A stretch of DNA of 36,039 bases from Crocinitomicaceae bacterium (GCA_029247685.1 JAQWKT010000070.1:1-36039), one strand, 5' to 3'. Shown: positions 25,726-35,039, counted from the first letter of the stretch. Numbers and translations are program-made. The notes: generated by a model from the sequence alone, not told the origin.

Positions 25726-27189
25726 TTGAAACGCCTTTATTTTTTTAGTATCAAATCTTTTATAGGACCCTTTTTTATCACATTGATAATTTCAATGTTC
25801 ATGCTTATTATGCAGTTTTTCTGGGTTTACATTGATGATATGTTAGGCAAAGGAATTAGTATTTGGGTTATTTTAGAGCTTATTTTTTATGTTTCTGCAG
25901 GGGTTGTTCCATTAGCTCTTCCATTAGCTGTTCTACTTTCTTCTGTGATGACTTTAGGTAATCTTGCTGAAAAAAATGAGTTAACGGCATTAAAATCAGC
26001 GGGTCTTTCCTTGTTTAACATTTTAAAACCACTAACGATAGTAATCGTTTTTATTTCTCTTGGTGCATTTTATTTTTCAAATTACATTATTCCAGTTGCT
26101 AATTTAAAATGGCATTCTATTATTTATGATATACAAAACACCAAAATTTCTGCAATTGTTAAACCTGGAGCATATAGCAATGAATTAGAAGGATATTCCA
26201 TAAAAGTGGATAAGGAAAAAGATGAATCTTTTGAAGGCATATTGATTCATGATCATAGTTCTCCTAAAAAATTGAAAACGATACGAGCTCAAAAAGGAAA
26301 AATGTATAAATCCGTTAATGGGAAATATCTGTTTTTAGATTTATTAAATGGCGATGTTAGCGAAGAATTAAATACAGAAAATCCCATTTATTTAAATTCT
26401 TCAAAGCTTCAAAAAAGCCCAAGAAATAAAAGGCCATCAAGAAGGTCTTCATTTAAAAAAGCAACTTACAAGATAGAGTTAGAGGGATTGGGCATGAATC
26501 GAAGCAATGAAAATCTCTTTGTAAATAAACATGAAATGATGAATGTTTTTCAAATTGCACATGTTATTGATTCGATTAAAAAACGTCAAAAAGAAATTAT
26601 TTTTAAATTTTCAAATGGGATAAAAAGAGACCATCCTTATTTTTCAGCCAAAAACACGAGCTCTAAGTTTGTCTTACCATCAAAAGGTCCAAAACATAAA
26701 ATTGCTTCAAAAAAAGCATTAATTTTTAATAACGTAAGCAAGGATGAAAAATTGAAATCGATATTAATGGTTCAAACAAAATTGCGTAGAAAAAATCAGA
26801 CCTTAAAAAATCAAGGGGAATATGCAGAGGTAATGAATAAGGATATGAATTCTTATTGGCTTGAATTTCATCGAAAGTTTGCTCTTGCATATGCTATTTT
26901 AGTTCTATTTTTTATTGGTGCACCACTTGGTGCAATAGTGAAAAAAGGAGGTTTTGGTACACCAGTAATTATCGCATCACTATTGTTTATGGTTTATTTT
27001 GTTTTGATTTCTATCGGACAAAATCTCGTTGAATCAGAAACTCTTTCTCCATTTTGGGGCATGTGGCTAGCAGGTTTTGTTTTAACTCCCATTGCATTTT
27101 TCATTACTAGAGCAGCTTCTAAGGATAAAAGCATAAGCTTTAAAAGTGATCGAGTATTAAAAGCATTACAATTTTTTAAAAAGAGATGA
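25726..27189 (+). CDS. LptF/LptG-family LPS export permease
   Basis: A 487-residue inner-membrane permease subunit of the LPS transport ABC complex (YjgP/YjgQ family). Three N-terminal helices (about 10-30, 48-72, 100-122) include the coupling-helix region LGNLAEKNELTALKSAGLS at about 77-95. A periplasmic jellyroll (about 130-390) follows, here with a basic insertion near 230-245, then three C-terminal helices (from about 386) with the conserved FFIGAPLGAIVKKGGFG. No ATG fits; a TTG at 25726 gives the family N-terminus (MKRLYFFSIKSFIGPFF). It overlaps the next gene by an ATGA junction, tying LPS export to glycan synthesis genes. Confidence 0.93.
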   Translation: MKRLYFFSIKSFIGPFFITLIISMFMLIMQFFWVYIDDMLGKGISIWVILELIFYVSAGVVPLALPLAVLLSSVMTLGNLAEKNELTALKSAGLSLFNILKPLTIVIVFISLGAFYFSNYIIPVANLKWHSIIYDIQNTKISAIVKPGAYSNELEGYSIKVDKEKDESFEGILIHDHSSPKKLKTIRAQKGKMYKSVNGKYLFLDLLNGDVSEELNTENPIYLNSSKLQKSPRNKRPSRRSSFKKATYKIELEGLGMNRSNENLFVNKHEMMNVFQIAHVIDSIKKRQKEIIFKFSNGIKRDHPYFSAKNTSSKFVLPSKGPKHKIASKKALIFNNVSKDEKLKSILMVQTKLRRKNQTLKNQGEYAEVMNKDMNSYWLEFHRKFALAYAILVLFFIGAPLGAIVKKGGFGTPVIIASLLFMVYFVLISIGQNLVESETLSPFWGMWLAGFVLTPIAFFITRAASKDKSISFKSDRVLKALQFFKKR

Positions 27190-28364
27190 GGATTCTTCAT
27201 ATAAGCAATAAACCAATTTTCCCATTAATTGATGGGGGTTGCAAAGCAATGAATCAAACTCTAAATTCTTTGATGCGTTTAAGTAAAGTGAAGCATATTT
27301 GTTTATCGACTTATAAACATCCATTTAATAAAAAAGATTACCCAAAGGACATTTTGAATGAGGCAGATGTAGAAACTATTTATGTAGAAACGAAATTAAA
27401 TTTTTTTAAAGCATTTGTGCATTTGCTTTTTAATATATCTTATAACTTCAGTAGATTTTATTCAAATCGTGCAAATGCAATTATTCAAAAAAAAATTTTG
27501 GAGGAAAAATTTGATCTAATTGTATTAGACAACTTATATGCATGTGCTTATATAGATACAATTAAAAATAAATCTACTTCAAAAATTATTTATAGATCTC
27601 ATAATGTAGAGCATATAATTTGGGAAAGACTTTATAAAAAGGAACAATTTCTTTTTAAAAGACTATACCTTAAAATTTTAAGTAAGCAATTAAAAAAAAT
27701 AGAATTAAAAATACTTAAAAAGGTAGATGCTGTTTGGTCTATATCTAATACGGATTCTTTATATCTCTTAAATAAGACACTTTCTTTATCAACTATACCA
27801 ATGGCATTAAATTTTCATGATAAAAAGCTTGAATACTCGAACAAGGACCTTTTTTTTATTGGATCTTATAATTGGTCACCAAATATTGATGCTGTAACAT
27901 GGCTTTGCAATGTTTTACTTCCAAAATTACACGAAAAAGATTCTAATGTAGTGTTACACATCGCAGGGTCTTATAGCGATGAAATAGAATCAAAATTAAC
28001 GTATTCAAAAAACATTATTTTTCATGGATTTGTTAAAGATAGCAATGAATTTATGATAAATAATGGCATTTTTGTTATGCCAATAAGAACTGGATCAGGT
28101 GTAAGAGTTAAAGCCCTAGAAGCGATGTCTTTATCTGTTCCTATAATTGCTTCGGAAATGGCTTTAGAGGGGGTGGACTGCGAAAATTCTTTTTTAAAAG
28201 CAAAGGGGATTGATGATTGGCTTGAAAAAATTCATTTGTTAAGATCTTCCGAGTCTATGCGAAGAGATATATCAAAGAATGCTTATTCATATGTTAAATC
28301 CACATATAACAAAGACGAAATTGACAAATTAATAAAAAAAGAACTTGAAAAAATCCTTGCCTAA
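27186..28364 (+). CDS. Glycosyltransferase family 4 (first of a tandem pair)
   Basis: A 392-residue GT-B fold glycosyltransferase. The start MRILHISNKP is the N-terminal nucleotide-binding strand. The second domain has FIGSYNWSPNIDAVTWL (about 219-235), HFGFVKD-like FHGFVKDSNEF, and the donor-binding GSGVRVKALEAMSLSVPIIAS near 302-322, typical of GT4 retaining enzymes. The sugar donor and acceptor cannot be deduced. Its ATG overlaps the LptF/G-like stop by 4 bases, and its own end overlaps the next glycosyltransferase by 20 bases, so the three are one transcript, probably for envelope polysaccharide. Confidence 0.9.
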   Translation: MRILHISNKPIFPLIDGGCKAMNQTLNSLMRLSKVKHICLSTYKHPFNKKDYPKDILNEADVETIYVETKLNFFKAFVHLLFNISYNFSRFYSNRANAIIQKKILEEKFDLIVLDNLYACAYIDTIKNKSTSKIIYRSHNVEHIIWERLYKKEQFLFKRLYLKILSKQLKKIELKILKKVDAVWSISNTDSLYLLNKTLSLSTIPMALNFHDKKLEYSNKDLFFIGSYNWSPNIDAVTWLCNVLLPKLHEKDSNVVLHIAGSYSDEIESKLTYSKNIIFHGFVKDSNEFMINNGIFVMPIRTGSGVRVKALEAMSLSVPIIASEMALEGVDCENSFLKAKGIDDWLEKIHLLRSSESMRRDISKNAYSYVKSTYNKDEIDKLIKKELEKILA

Positions 28365-29511
28365 ATTGGTTTTTATTACTTCTAGATTTCCTTATCCCTT
28401 AGAAAAAGGAGATAAATTAAGGGCGTTCTTTTTTATTAAAGAACTATCAAAGAATTATGAAGTGGTTTTAATTTCGTTAAGCGATAAAAAAATTGAAACA
28501 AGACAATTACAAAAGATTGAGGAAATATGTGCCAAAGTATATTATTTACAATTAAATAGAGTAACAATTTTTTTAAATATGTTACTTGGTTTTTTTAGTA
28601 GTAAACCTTTTCAGGTACATTATTTTTATTCTTATTTTAAACATTTACAAATAACTAAAATTCTTGAAAAAGAAATTCCAGATCATATTTTTTGCCAATT
28701 AATTCGTGTTTCAGAATACGTTAAAAATTACCATGAATGTCCTAAAACAATAGACTACATGGATGCCCTATCTAAAGGAATGGAACGTAGAAAAGAAATA
28801 GCTCCATTAACTAAAAAATGGCTTTTTACTATGGAGTACAATAGGTTGTTGAATTATGAAAGATTGGTTTTTGATTATTTTGAGCATAAATTAATGATAA
28901 GCGAGCAAGATTCTAAGTATGTTTTGCATGATCAAAAAAAATCTATAAAAGTTATCCCAAATGGGATAGACGACTCCTTTTTTATTAAACCAAATGTTAA
29001 CCCTCAATTTGATATAGTTTTTGTTGGAAATTTAAGTTATGCACCAAATATAGATGCGGTTGAATATCTATTAACTAAAATTTTACCTGTTACAAATTTC
29101 ACTTGTCTTATTTCTGGAGCTAGCCCATCAAAATATTTAAGAAATAAAATTTCAAAAATGAAAAATGTTTCTTTATGGGCAGATGTAGAAGACATTAAAG
29201 TGTCATATTGTTCAGCAAGAGTATTTATAGCCCCTTTATTTATTGGTACAGGCTTGCAAAACAAGCTACTTGAAGCTATGTCCTTAGGTGTTCCTTGTAT
29301 TACAACAACTTTGGTGAACAACTCGCTTCAAGCCAAAGATGGAGTTCACCTTGAAATTGCAAATTCCTCAAGTGAGTTTATCCAAAAGATAAGCAATCTT
29401 CTTTTTAATGAAGAAAAAAGGTTAGCTATTGCAACAGAAGCCACGGCATTTATAAAAGAAAATTATAGTTGGGAAAAATCGATAAGATTATATATAGATT
29501 CGATGAACTAA
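28345..29511 (+). CDS. Glycosyltransferase family 4 (second of a tandem pair)
   Basis: A 388-residue GT-B enzyme similar to its upstream neighbour. The N-terminus TSRFPYPLEKGDKLRAF (about 12-28) is a widespread signature of GT4 proteins that build exopolysaccharide or O-antigen. The middle has FVGNLSYAPNIDAVEYL (about 226-242), parallel to the neighbour's WSPNIDAVTWL, and the donor site is IGTGLQNKLLEAMSLGVPCITT near 301-322. No ATG lies near; a TTG at 28345, inside the previous gene, gives the best N-terminus. Likely descended from a duplication with the previous gene, though the two have diverged. Confidence 0.9.
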   Translation: MKKSLPKLVFITSRFPYPLEKGDKLRAFFFIKELSKNYEVVLISLSDKKIETRQLQKIEEICAKVYYLQLNRVTIFLNMLLGFFSSKPFQVHYFYSYFKHLQITKILEKEIPDHIFCQLIRVSEYVKNYHECPKTIDYMDALSKGMERRKEIAPLTKKWLFTMEYNRLLNYERLVFDYFEHKLMISEQDSKYVLHDQKKSIKVIPNGIDDSFFIKPNVNPQFDIVFVGNLSYAPNIDAVEYLLTKILPVTNFTCLISGASPSKYLRNKISKMKNVSLWADVEDIKVSYCSARVFIAPLFIGTGLQNKLLEAMSLGVPCITTTLVNNSLQAKDGVHLEIANSSSEFIQKISNLLFNEEKRLAIATEATAFIKENYSWEKSIRLYIDSMN

Positions 29512-29544
29512 AATGGTTGATATTTTACTGTCATCAATCTAAAG

Positions 29545-29579
29545 GATCATTTAATGCAAAAAAACGGAGTTGAATGATC
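29545..29579. terminator. Possible hairpin between convergent genes
   Basis: The 10-base arms GATCATTTAA (29545-29554) and TTGAATGATC (29570-29579) can pair with one G-U and a 15-base loop. It lies in the 125-base gap between the convergent glycosyltransferase and acyltransferase genes, one of the few gaps in the window. There is no strong T tract right after it on either strand, so a terminator role is only plausible. Confidence 0.35.
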
Positions 29580-29636
29580 TCTGATTTTTGGGAATAAAAA
29601 AATCCTTTTTGATTAGTGTATTTGAATTTTAACAAG

Positions 29637-30626
29637 TTAATTCCAACTTATTTTTTTCGAATAATTAATAAAAGGCTTTTCGATATATTTATAAAATATA
29701 GCCGATACAAGAATGGCAATTCCAATATAACCTATGATTAATATCGCTTTCGTTGGAAGGTTGTCATGAAAGTAATATAAATCAAGTTTATTTAAAAATG
29801 CATCTAAATAAATAAATATAAATACATGAACGATGTAAAGGCTGTAGGATATTCTGCCGAGATACTGAAAGAACTCGCTTTTTATTGGTTTTTTTAGAGA
29901 TATTAAAAATAAACTTAGGAATGAAAAAAACAGTTCAAAGTATTGATTATGGAACAAAAAAAGCGCTGCAACGACTATGCAAGACATCAATAACACCCAC
30001 CTATTTATAAAATGAAATTGCATTAAAAAATAAGATATTCCTAATAAAAAGCATGCAACATATCCGGTCAATGCAACAGGAATAGCGGAAAACCCGAATA
30101 ATATAATCCCTCCTAATGCGATAAATCGAACAACTATTGACTTATTAACAAGAAAAGGAAACATAATGCCAATTAGCAAATAAAACTGTAATTCGATCTC
30201 TAAGGTCCAAAATGTATCTATGTAAAGATCTGTTCCAAAGGCATTCGATAAGAACAAGAAGTTGGCTAAAATAAGTTCAGAGTCAAATGGGTCAGGCAAT
30301 ATTAGATAGTTTGTTGAAACTAACCAGGTAAATAATTCAATCAGTAGAAAACCAATTATTAGGATGTAAGCAGGAGGATTAATTCGAACTAGCCTTTTGG
30401 TAAAAAACTGGAGTAAGTTTTTAATTGAATAATTGGAATTAAATAAAGAGTAACATATAATGTAACCTGAGATTACAAAGAAAATTTGCACTCCATACTT
30501 TCCTATTTCAAATAGTTCATGAATAGCAGACTCTTCAACCCTAGGGAGTGTGGACGAACTTGAATGTACGATGAGAACCATCGAAACGGCAAGTCCTCGC
30601 AGGAAGTCGATGTTGTATATTCTCAT
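29637..30626 (-). CDS. Acyltransferase 3 (OafA/YrhL-type) membrane protein
   Basis: A 329-residue polytopic membrane protein of the acyltransferase-3 family, which O-acetylates or otherwise acylates surface polysaccharides. The start IDFLRGLAVSMVLIVHS (about 4-20) has the family's R-G-x-A and catalytic-helix His; YGVQIFFVISGYI (about 44-56) and FTKRLVRINPPAYIL (about 75-89) are further hallmarks. About ten membrane helices fill the rest. The length fits a stand-alone acyltransferase without an SGNH domain. It stands apart: gaps of 125 and 95 bases on either side, and the only clear Shine-Dalgarno in the window. It may modify the glycan made by the nearby transferases. Confidence 0.92.
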   Translation of the reverse strand: MRIYNIDFLRGLAVSMVLIVHSSSSTLPRVEESAIHELFEIGKYGVQIFFVISGYIICYSLFNSNYSIKNLLQFFTKRLVRINPPAYILIIGFLLIELFTWLVSTNYLILPDPFDSELILANFLFLSNAFGTDLYIDTFWTLEIELQFYLLIGIMFPFLVNKSIVVRFIALGGIILFGFSAIPVALTGYVACFLLGISYFLMQFHFINRWVLLMSCIVVAALFLFHNQYFELFFSFLSLFLISLKKPIKSEFFQYLGRISYSLYIVHVFIFIYLDAFLNKLDLYYFHDNLPTKAILIIGYIGIAILVSAIFYKYIEKPFINYSKKISWN

Positions 30627-30633
30627 AAAATAA

Positions 30634-30640
30634 GCTCCTT
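30634..30640 (-). promoter_or_regulatory. Shine-Dalgarno sequence of the acyltransferase-3 gene
   Basis: The coding strand reads AAGGAGC, with the GGAG core 8 bases before the ATG at 30626. A match this good is unusual in Bacteroidota, where most start regions, including those of the neighbours here, have none. Confidence 0.6.
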
Positions 30641-30721
30641 TATTTCTGAAAATAATAAATAAGTTTTAAAGTAACTTGGGTTTTGTTAAAATTGATTTTT
30701 TAAATACTAAATATTTAATCA

Positions 30722-32275
30722 TTATAACGGCAAAATTATTCGAAAGCTTGTTCCTTTTTTAATTTCGGATTTTAAAACAAATACTTGTCCTTTATGGTAA
30801 TCTTCAATGATTCTTTTTGTAAGTGCTAAGCCTAATCCCCAACCCCTTTTTTTAGTGGTATATCCAGGTTTAAAAATTGTTTTAAATTCTTTGCTAGGCA
30901 TACCACAACCTGTATCGCTAATATCAATTTGAAAAGTATGATTTTTTTGTCTTAAATCAATCTTTAAAACTCCTTTTCCTTTCATGGCATCAATGGCATT
31001 TTTCACAATGTTTTCAATAACCCATTCCACTAGAGCGGCATTATGATTTATGTTATAATTAACCGTTTTTTCGAATGTAAAATCAATTTCTATTTTATCT
31101 GAAATCCTTGTTTTTAAATAGCTAATTATATTTGAAATAGTTAGAGAAATATCTCCACTTTGCAGTCTTACATCCGATCCTATTTTTGAAAATCTATCTG
31201 TAATAACATTTAAACGATCCAGGTCTTTTTGCATATCCTTAACGACCATTTCATCTAACTTTTGTTCGCTTAAGTATTGCACCCAACCCATTAGAGAAGA
31301 TATTGGAGTTCCTAATTGGTGAGCAGTTTCTTTAGCCATCCCTGCCCAAAGTTGATTTTGTTCTGCTTTTCTAAAGGTTGAAAAAAGAAGGTATGCAATG
31401 AAAACGAAAAGCCCAATAATTAAAAATTGAATATATGGATACCATAATAATTTTTTTAACTCTCTGCTGTCATCGTAATAGAGCAGGTTTTTTGAACCAT
31501 CGTTAAAATCGATAATTATGGGGTCGTTAATGGTTTTAAACTGATTAATATATGCTTTTCTATTTTTTATTTTTTGAAAATCAATATTGGTTCCAATAAT
31601 ACTATTAGAGTCTTTTTTTACAAGCATTACAGGAATATTTCCTTGATTATCAATTAATTCTTTATGAAAAGAAGCAATTAATGAATCTCTTTCTTTTTCT
31701 AGTTTAATAATTCCTTTCGAATCGTTATAAACACAAGTCATAAAAAGATCTTTATAAACTTCTATGGTAAAAAATCGACCGTTTTTTTTCCAATCTTTGG
31801 CAAGAAATCTAAGTTTAATTTCTAATAAAGAATCCTTTTTTGCTTGTGATAAGTTTGGATGTTTTTTATTTATATAATTAGAATCAATTGAGGTATTTCT
31901 AAAGCTTGAAACATTCCATTGATCATCTACTATTACAACCGGAATGTTTTCATTATTTTCAATAATCCTCATAGGAAAATCAATCATTTGATTTCCATCA
32001 AGAATTGACATTTGTCCAACGGATTTGGTCGCATCTACCCAAGTAGCAATTTCTTTTCGTTCTTTTTCTCTTAATTCATTAAAGGTGTTGTTGGTTAATT
32101 TTACCAGTTCTATTTTTTTCTTTATTGTTCCGGCCCATTGTTTTGCTCTTAATTTTTCTCGTTCCCCTACTTTTGTTACAATGCTATTAGAGATAAATAG
32201 CGAAAAACCTATTAGCGCAAGAGCGCCAATAAAAAGAATGATTTTCCACTTTTGTTTATTCGAATAGATGTTCAT
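30722..32275 (-). CDS. Orphan sensor histidine kinase
   Basis: A 517-residue membrane histidine kinase. Two membrane segments (about 11-30 and 281-300) frame a periplasmic sensing region of about 250 residues with no family I recognise. The kinase core has the phospho-acceptor His319 in AHQLGTPISSLMGW, the N box (Asn422, Asn426 in IENIVKNAIDAM), G1 DTGCGM at 454-459, F box FKPGYTTK, and G2 GWGLGLALTK at 478-487. No response regulator lies nearby. The gene starts 12 bases after the glycosyltransferase that precedes it and is probably in the same transcript. There is no HAMP domain that I can identify between TM2 and the dimerisation helix. Confidence 0.93.
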   Translation of the reverse strand: MNIYSNKQKWKIILFIGALALIGFSLFISNSIVTKVGEREKLRAKQWAGTIKKKIELVKLTNNTFNELREKERKEIATWVDATKSVGQMSILDGNQMIDFPMRIIENNENIPVVIVDDQWNVSSFRNTSIDSNYINKKHPNLSQAKKDSLLEIKLRFLAKDWKKNGRFFTIEVYKDLFMTCVYNDSKGIIKLEKERDSLIASFHKELIDNQGNIPVMLVKKDSNSIIGTNIDFQKIKNRKAYINQFKTINDPIIIDFNDGSKNLLYYDDSRELKKLLWYPYIQFLIIGLFVFIAYLLFSTFRKAEQNQLWAGMAKETAHQLGTPISSLMGWVQYLSEQKLDEMVVKDMQKDLDRLNVITDRFSKIGSDVRLQSGDISLTISNIISYLKTRISDKIEIDFTFEKTVNYNINHNAALVEWVIENIVKNAIDAMKGKGVLKIDLRQKNHTFQIDISDTGCGMPSKEFKTIFKPGYTTKKRGWGLGLALTKRIIEDYHKGQVFVLKSEIKKGTSFRIILPL

Positions 32276-32287
32276 TTTAAATCCAAT

Positions 32288-33388
32288 TCAGTTCTTTAAA
32301 GATAATTCATTTTCAATTTTTTCACAGATAAAGTGATGATCAAACTTTGCGAGGTGTGCATTTAATTTGCTTTTGCTTAGGTTTTTTTTGTTTCTATATG
32401 CATTCAAAATGTTTTTTGCCAAACTTTTCGCATTTTGACTTTCAAAAAGATACCCAAACTCTCCATTTCCTAAAAGCTCTGGGGTTCCTCCTGCATTGCT
32501 TCCAATTACGGGCACTTCATATGCTAAAGACTCTAAAGTAACCATGCCAAATGTTTCTGATTTGGAAGCCATTACCATGCAATTTATTGCCGAATAAAAA
32601 TTACTCATATCAGACTGATGACCAATTAAATGAATTTTTTTTGACCAGTTCTTTTTTTTAATTAGGCTAAATATTTCGTTCTCATAAGAGTTTCCTTCAT
32701 TGATTGTTGAATTTCCCATAAGAACCAAATGAACATTGTTTTGATCAATTTCTTCAAAGGCATTTAATAATAACTTTTGGCCTTTTTGAGGGTCAATCCT
32801 TCCAGGAAGACCTATTAGAAAAACATCCATTGGAAGGCCTAAATTTTCTCTGGCAATATTTGCATCAAGCTTATTAATTTTTGATAAATCAATTCCTGAT
32901 CCAAGAACACGGATTTTTGAGGTTTTATAATTTGTTTTATTAGATACTTGTTCTGCTAAAAAATTTAAAGGACAAAACCAGCGATCAATTCCTTTAAATC
33001 GGATGCTATGAAGGATGTTTTTTTTCATAACTCCAAGTTGCATTTCCATAAAATAAGCGGTGTTTATCTTTTTGCCTAAGATGCATTTAACACTAGCAGT
33101 TATACTCATGTCTCTGGTACTTCTTATTATTAAGTGAGAAATTTTTTCTTTTTTTATTAAAGAAGCAAGTCTGTATGCAGCTATAAAATCAAAATATTTC
33201 CGATGTTTTAAAACAGGAATTGTTTCTAGTTTGTTTTGTATAGAAGCTTTGTAAATTGGACTATTATTAAGTGCTAATATGCACACCGATTTTTCTTTTT
33301 CATTCATCCAAATGGCATTTCTAAGTTGATTCATTTCAAGTCCTCCCCAACTATCAGAACTACATAAATAAGCTATTTTAAACGCCAT
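32288..33388 (-). CDS. Glycosyltransferase family 4
   Basis: A 366-residue GT-B enzyme. The N-terminal domain begins with KIAYLCSSDSWGGLEMN, the usual substrate-loop pattern (WGG-x-E). The C-terminal domain has LPGRIDPQKGQKLLL (about 193-207), HLIGHQSDM, and ASKSETFGMVTLESLAYEVPVIGSNAGGTPELLG near 274-307, whose E-x7-E-like segment ETFGMVTLE and GGTPE loop bind the sugar nucleotide. It is a retaining GT4 of unknown specificity. It heads a two-gene unit with the histidine kinase. It is not closely similar to the tandem pair upstream in the window. Confidence 0.92.
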   Translation of the reverse strand: MAFKIAYLCSSDSWGGLEMNQLRNAIWMNEKEKSVCILALNNSPIYKASIQNKLETIPVLKHRKYFDFIAAYRLASLIKKEKISHLIIRSTRDMSITASVKCILGKKINTAYFMEMQLGVMKKNILHSIRFKGIDRWFCPLNFLAEQVSNKTNYKTSKIRVLGSGIDLSKINKLDANIARENLGLPMDVFLIGLPGRIDPQKGQKLLLNAFEEIDQNNVHLVLMGNSTINEGNSYENEIFSLIKKKNWSKKIHLIGHQSDMSNFYSAINCMVMASKSETFGMVTLESLAYEVPVIGSNAGGTPELLGNGEFGYLFESQNAKSLAKNILNAYRNKKNLSKSKLNAHLAKFDHHFICEKIENELSLKN

Positions 33389-33494
33389 AAATCATTTTTG
33401 TGATTTCGTAGTATTAATAACGTGTTAAAAGTACAATATATTAGCTTTTGTAAAAAACACATTTTTTTATTTTTACCAATAAAAAAATAATCTA

Positions 33495-33502
33495 TATTTT
33501 TG
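33495..33502 (+). promoter_or_regulatory. Possible -7 element (TAnnTTTG type)
   Basis: TATTTTTG matches the Bacteroidota -7 consensus TAnnTTTG and lies 47 bases before the ATG at 33550. I see no TTG at the expected -33 spacing, and such strings arise by chance in AT-rich DNA. Confidence 0.2.
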
Positions 33503-33549
33503 AGGATTGAGGAAGTAGTTATTATTGGCCACTCTTTTAAAATAAATCA

Positions 33550-33852
33550 ATGAAGCGTGTTTTTTTTATTTTTTTTGTTGCATTTTTCGCTATCGCTATT
33601 CCTCTTTGCTTTTTTCCAGTAGAAATATTTCCAGGAGAAGTTGTAATGTATACTGGAAACAAAGTAAAACCAATTCATACCGAAGAAGCAGAACTTAGTT
33701 TGTCTTATTTTTTAGGTTATGGTTATGACCCTAAAGATTTATTAGGGATAAAATCTTTTCATTTAACTCTAAAAGGGTATTTTCTGGCTTTTATAGTTTT
33801 GTTTGGCCTTCCTTTTTTAATCGCCTATAGAAGCTTTTTGAAAAAAGAGTAA
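33550..33852 (+). CDS. Small two-helix membrane protein, unknown
   Basis: I do not recognise this 100-residue protein. It has a membrane helix near the N-terminus (about 4-22), a central loop of about 50 residues with GEVVMYTGNKVKPIHTEEAE, and a second helix (about 76-94) ending in a basic tail FLKKE. It lies alone between divergent (GT4) and convergent (esterase) genes, with a 161-base upstream gap. It has an ATG start and no Shine-Dalgarno. The loop is likely periplasmic if both helices span the membrane with the termini inside. No motif indicates a function. Confidence 0.75.
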   Translation: MKRVFFIFFVAFFAIAIPLCFFPVEIFPGEVVMYTGNKVKPIHTEEAELSLSYFLGYGYDPKDLLGIKSFHLTLKGYFLAFIVLFGLPFLIAYRSFLKKE

Positions 33853-33853
33853 T

Positions 33854-34996
33854 TTATTTTATTTGTAGGCGTATATGTTTTTTTATCTTATTTGTTTGAA
33901 TAGATAATAGGTATGAGCCAGAATTAAGTCCTTGTAGATTTAAGGTTATTTTGTTAATCCCTTGATTTATTTCTTTTTTAAATGATTTTAGAACCTTTCC
34001 TTTGATTTCAAAAAGATGAATTTGAATATTTTCATTGGAATTTGAATTGATTTCTAGTGTAGCAAATTCTTTGGAAGGATTTGGATAAATAATGATATCA
34101 GAGATGGGATTAATTGACGAAATAGCAGCACTTCCTGAATTTTGATGCTTTCTAAAGAACTCCCATATTTCAGTGGTATAAAAAATATCATTAGAAGGGC
34201 CTAACCAAACATGGTCGGCTCCATTTACCTTATAAAACTCTACTTCGGTGTTGTCATCACAGCCTGAATAAATAGAATGATCTACGGTATATCCATCGTT
34301 TGGATTTGAATTTGGAAGACTTGTTGTGACAACATTTGAAGGGTTACAATTGTTATTTGAAACCCAAAAATTAACCGTCTCTTCTGCATCTGTTCCATAT
34401 TGATTTCCAGTATAATTAATTGTTGCATCAGAAGTTCCGTGAAAATGACAAACAGAAACAGCTTTGTTTGGTGTACAGGTTAATGCACCACCAATAGTTC
34501 CAGCAACAGATGCGATAGCAGCAACTCTATTATTTAATTCACAAGCTAATCTTTGAGCCATAAACCCTCCCATGGAAAATCCACAAGCATATACTCTGCT
34601 TTGATCAATAGAGTAATTAGTAGAAATGGTATCTATTAGCGCATTAATAAAGCCTAGGTCATCCACATTTGCATTCAAAGTGAATCCAAGGTAACTCGCT
34701 CCTGAATTCCATGCCGTTGACCCTAACAATCCATCAATAATAGCTTCTGGAGTTACCACAATAAAATTTGCAGTATCAGCAACATAATTCATCCCTATCC
34801 CACTAAAGTTATTCATGTTGTCTCCAAGCCCATGAAGGCTTATTACCAGTGGAACCGGATTTAATGGGTCGTAACTCGATGGAACATAACAGATGTATTC
34901 TCTATTTATTCCATCAAAAGTGAAATTGTTTGTAGTAGTTTGTGTATGGCCATTAAAAAAGACCAATAAATAAATTAAAATTAGGTAGTTTCTCAT
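33854..34996 (-). CDS. Secreted PHB-depolymerase/LpqC-type esterase with T9SS type A domain
   Basis: A 380-residue secreted alpha/beta hydrolase of the polyhydroxybutyrate depolymerase / feruloyl esterase-like family. Signal peptide about 1-19. The oxyanion-hole strand is LVISLHGLGDN (50-60); the nucleophile is Ser141 in ACGFSMGGF; Asp190 (HGTSDATINY) and His262 (NGADHVW) complete the triad. Several Cys pairs may form disulfides. Residues about 303-380 form a type A sorting domain (IYPNPSKEFATLEI, IQIHLFEIKGKVLKSF, LNSGSYLLSIQT), implying type IX secretion to the surface or medium. The substrate could be a polyester or an esterified polysaccharide; the sequence does not decide. Confidence 0.9.
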   Translation of the reverse strand: MRNYLILIYLLVFFNGHTQTTTNNFTFDGINREYICYVPSSYDPLNPVPLVISLHGLGDNMNNFSGIGMNYVADTANFIVVTPEAIIDGLLGSTAWNSGASYLGFTLNANVDDLGFINALIDTISTNYSIDQSRVYACGFSMGGFMAQRLACELNNRVAAIASVAGTIGGALTCTPNKAVSVCHFHGTSDATINYTGNQYGTDAEETVNFWVSNNNCNPSNVVTTSLPNSNPNDGYTVDHSIYSGCDDNTEVEFYKVNGADHVWLGPSNDIFYTTEIWEFFRKHQNSGSAAISSINPISDIIIYPNPSKEFATLEINSNSNENIQIHLFEIKGKVLKSFKKEINQGINKITLNLQGLNSGSYLLSIQTNKIKKHIRLQIK

Positions 34997-35039
34997 ATAG
35001 ATAAATATAATAAACTTTTGTAAGTTAACTCATTGTTGC

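Noticed and set aside
27186-29511. Tandem glycosyltransferases as a recent duplication
   Set aside because: Only short motifs are shared; the N-terminal halves differ, so any duplication is old, or both were recruited separately.
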